Positions 22,004-26,185 of a stretch of 26,185 nucleotides of DNA are shown here, piece by piece. The stretch comes from an uncultured Bacilli bacterium. GTDB lineage: Bacteria; Bacillota_I; Bacilli_A; RF39; UBA660. Position numbers and translations under genes: made by a program. Each line of letters begins with the position of its first letter. Position 1 is the stretch's first letter. The DNA lies in NCBI GenBank assembly GCA_947587115.1, contig CANPXY010000011.1:1-26185 (forward strand), read 5' to 3'. The notes beneath the pieces are model-generated. The model worked only from the letters and a program-made list of their open reading frames with translations, ran no database searches and was not told where the DNA came from.

Positions 22004-22788
22004 CTTGGATACCCCACATACATTGTACCATTCGTGATGATGCCACCGATTCCATCACTTCCATATTTGGTCTTGTCGATGATCTTCATTAGATCGATAC
22101 TTTTATTTTTCTCAGAAAGCGCGACAGAACTCGCAATAATGGCGGGATCTAGGGCATGAATATTGATCCGTTTGGGACTAGAAGCAAAATTGGCACCTGC
22201 TTTGATCAATTCCTCGTATGCAGATTGACAAGCACCAGCTATGATGATCAACTTATCCTGACTTTTTTCATATTTTCGAGCCGCCGTAATTGCACGAACA
22301 AAATTCTTACTATTACGGTAACCGGACAGTGCATCATCATCACTCGCATGTTTATTATAAGAGTCATGCCCCGTAATGACGACAATATCGGGCGTTAATT
22401 CCTGAAGATAGTTCTCAATCTCTTTATAGATGTTCTCTTCTTTCAACCGCAATCCATAGGCACGCACATTGATATTTTTATAAAACCGCATACAACGTTC
22501 CAAATAATCCTGATCACCATCAATGTGCAAAATCTTCCCTGGCAAGTAAAAGAACTCACTACGATCCAAGTGAATCATTTCACTTACCCGATCAAACAAC
22601 GTACGATCTTCCTTATCAAGTGATTTGACATCCTCAACCTTTTGTAGATCTTCCAAATCACTGTCTGCATACAAGCGAACGTTGACTCCTTTGAGCATCG
22701 CCGTATCTTCATCAATATCGATAATCTTAAAAACTGTATCATGTTGATGAGAAGATCTCGTGACAAAATCACCAATTTTAAAAGGCAT
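22000..22788 (-). CDS. yabG: Sporulation-specific protease YabG
   Basis: A 262-aa protease that trims spore coat proteins in the mother cell during sporulation. Family marks are GDFVTRSSHQHDTVFKI at the N-terminus, the LPGKILHIDGD segment, VVITGHDSYNK (candidate catalytic H141) and IIAGACQSAYEELI (candidate nucleophile C187), then NIHALDPA and the closing DGIGGI...GYPR. Slightly shorter than B. subtilis YabG (290 aa). GGAGATG lies before the ATG. Stop overlaps veg. Its presence is among the strongest signs that the host makes endospores. Confidence 0.94.
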   Translation of the reverse strand: MPFKIGDFVTRSSHQHDTVFKIIDIDEDTAMLKGVNVRLYADSDLEDLQKVEDVKSLDKEDRTLFDRVSEMIHLDRSEFFYLPGKILHIDGDQDYLERCMRFYKNINVRAYGLRLKEENIYKEIENYLQELTPDIVVITGHDSYNKHASDDDALSGYRNSKNFVRAITAARKYEKSQDKLIIIAGACQSAYEELIKAGANFASSPKRINIHALDPAIIASSVALSEKNKSIDLMKIIDKTKYGSDGIGGIITNGTMYVGYPR

Positions 22789-22801
22789 AAAATCATCTCC
22801 A

Positions 22802-22820
22802 ACTCATTTTATGAATGAGT
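22802..22820 (-). promoter_or_regulatory. Hairpin just upstream of the yabG ribosome site
   Basis: Minus strand: ACTCATT, loop CATAA, AATGAGT, ending next to GGAGATG. There is no T run, so it is not an ordinary terminator of rsmA. It may limit read-through or translation of yabG. Confidence 0.4.
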
Positions 22821-22835
22821 AAAAGCGTTTATGCC

Positions 22836-23630
22836 CTAAAGCGCATTACTAATGGCAACAAAGACTTCTAGTGAAAGCTGTTCTGCCCGTACAGACAATG
22901 TCCAATGATAAGTTTTTAATACCTCTTCAATCTTATCAAGATCATAGTTTTTCAAATTGTTCTTGAGTGTTTTTCGTTTATACTTGAAACTGTCACGAAT
23001 CAAACGAAAGAATTGCTCTTTATTCTTAATAAATAAATGCTGTTCTTTTTTAGTAAAAGCAACAACGATACTATCGACGTTGGGCTTTGGTATAAAGTTG
23101 TTGCGACTTACAACAAACAGCTTTTCGACATCAAAATAATAATTTAAAAATACTGTTAAAGAGTTATATTCACGACTGCCAACAGAAGCCGTAAAACGAT
23201 CTCCTACCTCTTTTTGGACCATCACAACAATTTTGGAAACTTCAATTTCTTCTTCAATCAACTTCGTAATGATCGGCGTAGTAATATAATAAGGAAGATT
23301 GCTCACGACATAGAGATGATCATATTGATAATTACTCAAGTCTTCTTTCAAATCTCGATTTAAAAAGTCATCATAAATCACATCGACATTCGTACATCCT
23401 GCCAAATGATCATCCAAAATTGCTTCAAGACGGGAATCGATCTCGTAGGCAACCACTTGTTCTGCGGCTTTACTGAGTTCCTTGGTCAAAACCCCAGCTC
23501 CAGGGCCTACTTCAATAACCAACGAATGCGGAAGAATCTCCGCACTACGCACGATTTTTTCCACAATATTATGATCTTTTAAAAAGTTCTGACCAAAACT
23601 CTTTTTGAATTGAAATGAACTTGGATCCAT
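22836..23630 (-). CDS. rsmA: 16S rRNA dimethyltransferase RsmA (KsgA)
   Basis: A 264-aa enzyme that dimethylates A1518 and A1519 of 16S rRNA. It begins with FKKSFGQNFLKDHNIVEKIV, has the SAM-binding VIEVGPGAGVLTKEL, the adenine-specific NLPYYITTPI motif (the NLPY active site), and FIPKPNVDSIVV. Length is normal (B. subtilis KsgA is 292 aa). I place the start at the second ATG (23630), where GGTGATA gives correct spacing; the ATG at 23642 has no ribosome site. It precedes yabG, as in B. subtilis. Confidence 0.94.
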   Translation of the reverse strand: MDPSSFQFKKSFGQNFLKDHNIVEKIVRSAEILPHSLVIEVGPGAGVLTKELSKAAEQVVAYEIDSRLEAILDDHLAGCTNVDVIYDDFLNRDLKEDLSNYQYDHLYVVSNLPYYITTPIITKLIEEEIEVSKIVVMVQKEVGDRFTASVGSREYNSLTVFLNYYFDVEKLFVVSRNNFIPKPNVDSIVVAFTKKEQHLFIKNKEQFFRLIRDSFKYKRKTLKNNLKNYDLDKIEEVLKTYHWTLSVRAEQLSLEVFVAISNAL

Positions 23631-23659
23631 GTGTATCACCATCTAAACTATATCATAGA

Positions 23660-23694
23660 ACAAAAAAAGGAACAAGTAATTTACTTAGTTCCTT
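23660..23694 (-). terminator. Terminator of the sipW/TasA-like operon
   Basis: Minus strand: AAGGAAC(T)AAGTAA pairs with TTACTTGTTCCTT, one bulged T, then TTTTTTTG. The stem includes the last codons and stop of the 166-aa gene. Confidence 0.88.
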
Positions 23695-24181
23695 CTGCTT
23701 TACGCTTTTTACGAGGTGCGATCTGTTCAACTGGTTCTTCTACTGGAATTTCTGGAGCTTTCTCTTCTTTCTTATGAAACATGAAACAGATATTAGCAAT
23801 AGAAAGCCCATACAACATCGTCTTCATTGGTGCGATAAAATCATTATAGAAATTAAAGTCAATTCCATACTTCGTCTTAGCACGCAACAATAGATTCTCA
23901 TCAAAGATCGCCCGATATCCACAATACGTAATCGTTGCAAAAACAAGACAGCAAGTAATGTTATAAAAAATATTCTGGTTAACGGATTTCTGACGCCCTA
24001 CAAGATTGATACAAAACAAGATAAACAACAATAAATATGGTATAAAAACACTAGCTGCTTGCGTAAGATCTTTTTCAAGACGTTGAAACATGTAAATGAC
24101 AATATATAAAGTAGATACAAAAGCTGAAATTAAAAGCACATATTTTAAAACACAGAACATTCCATTTAATATTTTTTTCAT
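23681..24181 (-). CDS. Hypothetical four-helix membrane protein of the sipW operon
   Basis: A 166-aa protein with four hydrophobic segments (about 12-30, 42-60, 68-88 and 118-134) and a charged cytoplasmic tail rich in Glu, Pro and Lys (136-166, ending RKKRKAEGTK). I do not recognise the family. GAGGTGA, within the end of the preceding gene, is its ribosome site. It is the last gene of the operon behind the signal peptidase, the TasA-like protein and the 228-aa protein, so a role in anchoring or assembling the secreted filament or surface protein is possible. That is inference from context only. Confidence 0.75.
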   Translation of the reverse strand: MKKILNGMFCVLKYVLLISAFVSTLYIVIYMFQRLEKDLTQAASVFIPYLLLFILFCINLVGRQKSVNQNIFYNITCCLVFATITYCGYRAIFDENLLLRAKTKYGIDFNFYNDFIAPMKTMLYGLSIANICFMFHKKEEKAPEIPVEEPVEQIAPRKKRKAEGTK

Positions 24182-24185
24182 AATA

Positions 24186-24872
24186 TTAATTCACCTCGTT
24201 TTTGAACCAATTAGATAGTTCTAATAATAGATCAGAGGACTTATCATACAATGATAAAGTTTTATAAAAGGCTTGTGAAGATCGATTGTACAAAGTATTA
24301 TTAGTAAGATCGGTCGTGAAATAATAAATATTATTATAATGATAACTAGAAATAATATATGAACTAGAATCAATCATACTTTCAATATTTGTTTTCAAAA
24401 AAGGAGCGAAGCTTCTAACAGAAGCATCTGGGATTTCATTCCCTGTTGACGACGAAAGGTCATAAAATTGCTGTATTAAGCAACCATTGAGTATAGAACT
24501 TTGAAAAGATGTTGCAAACTGATAAATATCCTGTGCACCAAATTCTGTTCGATCCTGTAATTGCATAAAAGTTTCGTTCTCAAATTGTCGCGTACAAATT
24601 TCCAACTTACCACTCATGGTAAGCAAGAACCCTAAAGGGACATTTCCATGATATTTTCCTGAATTAAATCCTGCAATATTCCCTTTTACTTCGGCAATAT
24701 TATTTGCAATTTTGTTATACATATCATTTTCTTTAACATTAATTGAAACGGTTCTAGAAAGTTCTTTAGCATGATGAAAATTCAATATAAAATAAAAAGC
24801 ACTATAAGCAAATACCAAACCAACTACAGTATAACCAATAATCTTAATATATTCTAAAAGTATGTTTTTCAT
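24186..24872 (-). CDS. Hypothetical membrane-anchored extracytoplasmic protein of the sipW operon
   Basis: A 228-aa protein with one N-terminal membrane helix (about 8-28) and a long polar extracytoplasmic part, predicted mostly helical, with many Ser, Asn and Tyr and two cysteines. It looks like a type II membrane protein or a secreted one. There is no recognisable catalytic motif. I start at the ATG at 24872, with AGAAGG nine bases upstream; a TTG at 24881 sits too close to it. It follows the TasA-like gene directly and precedes the four-helix protein by four bases. In TasA systems a third gene (TapA) helps assemble fibres. This one has no visible similarity to TapA but holds a comparable place. 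Confidence 0.75.
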   Translation of the reverse strand: MKNILLEYIKIIGYTVVGLVFAYSAFYFILNFHHAKELSRTVSINVKENDMYNKIANNIAEVKGNIAGFNSGKYHGNVPLGFLLTMSGKLEICTRQFENETFMQLQDRTEFGAQDIYQFATSFQSSILNGCLIQQFYDLSSSTGNEIPDASVRSFAPFLKTNIESMIDSSSYIISSYHYNNIYYFTTDLTNNTLYNRSSQAFYKTLSLYDKSSDLLLELSNWFKNEVN

Positions 24873-24877
24873 TATTT

Positions 24878-25429
24878 TCAACCTTCTTTCTCTACTGAAA
24901 CAGGAGCTACATTAACAGAATAATGATAATGTTTGCCTTCCCAGTCTGTCGATGTTGCTTCCTCTTTTAACCAAATACGCAATTCGTAATTATTTTCCCC
25001 ATTCACTGGGATTGTACGAACATCAAGAACATTGTTTTTAACATGATCTAAATCATCAATGACTACTTCTTTTCCATTGAGAAGTAATTGATAACGTAAC
25101 TGTGATCGATCCAATAAAGTCGCAGCTGTACAACCATCATCGATTTGATTAAATGGTGCTTCTTCGATAATCAATCGATAAGTACCTACAATATTTCCGG
25201 TATTCGTTACTGCAAAAGTATATGGACTATGACTCTTACCTTCCTCATCTTCAACCGGAGAAGCGCTCGGTATTACAAGATGATCATCGTTATTTTTGAG
25301 TTGAATCCTCAAATTTGCCACTTCCATGATTTCATCACTAAATAACCGATACCAAGCATAAGAGACTACTACAATAAACACACCTAAGATAATTCCTCCT
25401 AATACCAGCAATATACCTCTTTTTTTCAT
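24878..25429 (-). CDS. TasA/camelysin-like secreted protein
   Basis: A 183-aa protein. A hydrophobic N-terminal segment (5-25) ends in SYAWYRLF and is followed by a beta-rich domain. Marks shared with TasA/CotN-type proteins and with the TasA-LRR protein at 20283-21713: PVEDEEG (58-64), YTFAVTNTGNIVGTYRL, NNYELRIWL and EGKHYHYSVNV. It is probably cut by the SipW-type signal peptidase encoded just upstream and then assembled at the surface. B. subtilis TasA is 261 aa, so this is a short form. GGGAG, inside the end of the peptidase gene, is the ribosome site. The stop is TGA. Confidence 0.8.
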   Translation of the reverse strand: MKKRGILLVLGGIILGVFIVVVSYAWYRLFSDEIMEVANLRIQLKNNDDHLVIPSASPVEDEEGKSHSPYTFAVTNTGNIVGTYRLIIEEAPFNQIDDGCTAATLLDRSQLRYQLLLNGKEVVIDDLDHVKNNVLDVRTIPVNGENNYELRIWLKEEATSTDWEGKHYHYSVNVAPVSVEKEG

Positions 25430-25430
25430 A

Positions 25431-26090
25431 TTACTCCCTCTCCTTATTCGGTAACTTCTTTTTCTCTTTATGATTCGTTACTTTCTTGACCATATTATTT
25501 TTAATCAGCTTTATTACTTTGATAATATCATAAATAATAATACCTAAACATGGAATGACAATTGCAATAATCCATCCATAAGCTTGAGAAAGGAAGTATT
25601 GAATATATCCAATCATCGGTATACGTAAGATTACTTTACCATTGATATAATCTTCTCCAACCAACGTCGCATCTTCCGCATTGTTATTATCACCTTTGGT
25701 ACGGAACATATATTTTCCTGAAGAAGTCTTTTCAATTCTGACTACCCTATGGGTAATTGTGACACCCGAATAGCGACCATCCGTCGATGTAAAAGTGATA
25801 ATATCTCCAAGTTTAATATCTTTTCCTTCGACGCGCTTTATAATAACCGCATCCTGTACATTGATCGTTGGCACCATACTAGGACTGATAATGACATAAG
25901 CGCTAAAAAGTGGTGGCTTATATTGCCCCGATGCAGCATTACGCTTAATGTCAACTACATATAAAATCAAAATTAAACCAACAAATATTAAAACTAAAAA
26001 TACAGAATACATGATAACCGTTGTAATAAAATGCAGAATCTTTTTGATTGTATTCCAAACTGAAGAGCCCTTTTTATTCATATTATCCAC
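25431..26090 (-). CDS. sipW: SipW/ER-type signal peptidase I
   Basis: A 219-aa membrane serine protease. It has an N-terminal membrane helix (about 22-46), the nucleophile motif SPSM (69-72, S71), and THRVV with His114 where bacterial type I peptidases have the catalytic Lys. It also has TKGDNN with an Asp (D134). That Ser-His-Asp set is the ER/archaeal type, and SipW is its B. subtilis member. A C-terminal membrane helix (170-196) and a very basic tail follow. It lies first in an operon with a TasA-like gene, mirroring tapA-sipW-tasA. The start is the GTG at 26090 with AAGGTGA upstream. The symbol marks family resemblance, not proven orthology. Confidence 0.9.
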   Translation of the reverse strand: MDNMNKKGSSVWNTIKKILHFITTVIMYSVFLVLIFVGLILILYVVDIKRNAASGQYKPPLFSAYVIISPSMVPTINVQDAVIIKRVEGKDIKLGDIITFTSTDGRYSGVTITHRVVRIEKTSSGKYMFRTKGDNNNAEDATLVGEDYINGKVILRIPMIGYIQYFLSQAYGWIIAIVIPCLGIIIYDIIKVIKLIKNNMVKKVTNHKEKKKLPNKERE

Positions 26091-26115
26091 TCATATCACC
26101 TTATTTTATTATTCT

Positions 26116-26163
26116 CACTATAAACTAATAATATCATAAAATGGTCATATTTGCCACTATAAA
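26116..26163. repeat. Pair of direct repeats upstream of sipW
   Basis: CACTATAAA occurs at 26116-26124 and 26155-26163 on the plus strand (TTTATAGTG on the minus strand), 39 bases apart start to start. They lie in the 95-base AT-rich stretch before sipW. They could be binding sites or duplicated promoter parts. I see no convincing sigma-A promoter in this stretch. Confidence 0.4.
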
Positions 26164-26185
26164 AATAAAATATTATATAAATATA

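Noticed and set aside
1..26185. tRNA, rRNA genes, CRISPR arrays or insertion sequences
   Set aside because: No cloverleaf with a conserved T-arm, no rRNA-like stretch, no regularly spaced repeats and no transposase or terminal inverted repeats were seen.
1..26185. Mycoplasma-type code with TGA as tryptophan
   Set aside because: esaB, yabG, veg and the TasA-like gene all end at TGA at the expected length, and tryptophans in conserved motifs are TGG.

Overview
The window reads as a chromosomal segment of an AT-rich, endospore-forming Firmicute of the Bacilli/Erysipelotrichia type. This rests on the gene set: sporulation proteins YabG, YabP, YabQ and SpoVG, a Veg protein, a SipW-type signal peptidase, and a Firmicutes-type type VII secretion (T7SS) EssC. 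TGA is used as a stop (end of esaB, yabG, veg and a TasA-like gene), so this is not a mycoplasma code. Every convincing gene is on the minus strand, so transcription runs from high to low coordinates. Descriptions below follow transcription order.

Region 26.1-23.7 kb: an operon of an ER/SipW-type signal peptidase, a TasA/camelysin-like secreted protein and two unrecognised membrane proteins, closed by a strong terminator. Region 23.6-14 kb: a condensed version of the oriC-proximal block known from Bacillus subtilis, in the order rsmA, yabG, veg, [inserted TasA-LRR gene], spoVG, yabP, yabQ, divIC, [small membrane protein], tilS, ftsH, dusB, RDD protein, lysS. Many genes that separate these in B. 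subtilis are missing (sspF, ispE, purR, glmU, mfd, spoIIE, hprT and others). An unusual surface protein, TasA-like fused to BspA-type leucine-rich repeats, sits between veg and spoVG with its own promoter and terminator. FtsH carries an extra C-terminal SAP/Rho_N-like helix-extension-helix.

Region 11.7-7.7 kb: a YfcC/DcuC-like transporter, then clpC. No ctsR-mcsA-mcsB precedes clpC. In their place is a 300-base leader with a large imperfect dyad, a nine-codon (stop included) mini-ORF with a strong ribosome site, an attenuator-like hairpin and a repeated GTCAGTAW motif.

Region 7.6-0 kb: a T7SS locus with its own sigma-A-type promoter, in the order essC, esaB, a 97-aa ESX-like protein, a 249-aa protein that looks like two ESX domains in one chain, and then two or three unrecognised helical genes that are candidate substrates or partners. 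The last runs off the left edge. EssA, EssB and EsaA are not in the window. The most novel parts are the essC-first T7SS locus with its single-chain double ESX protein, and the TasA-like/SipW surface system with the TasA-LRR fusion.
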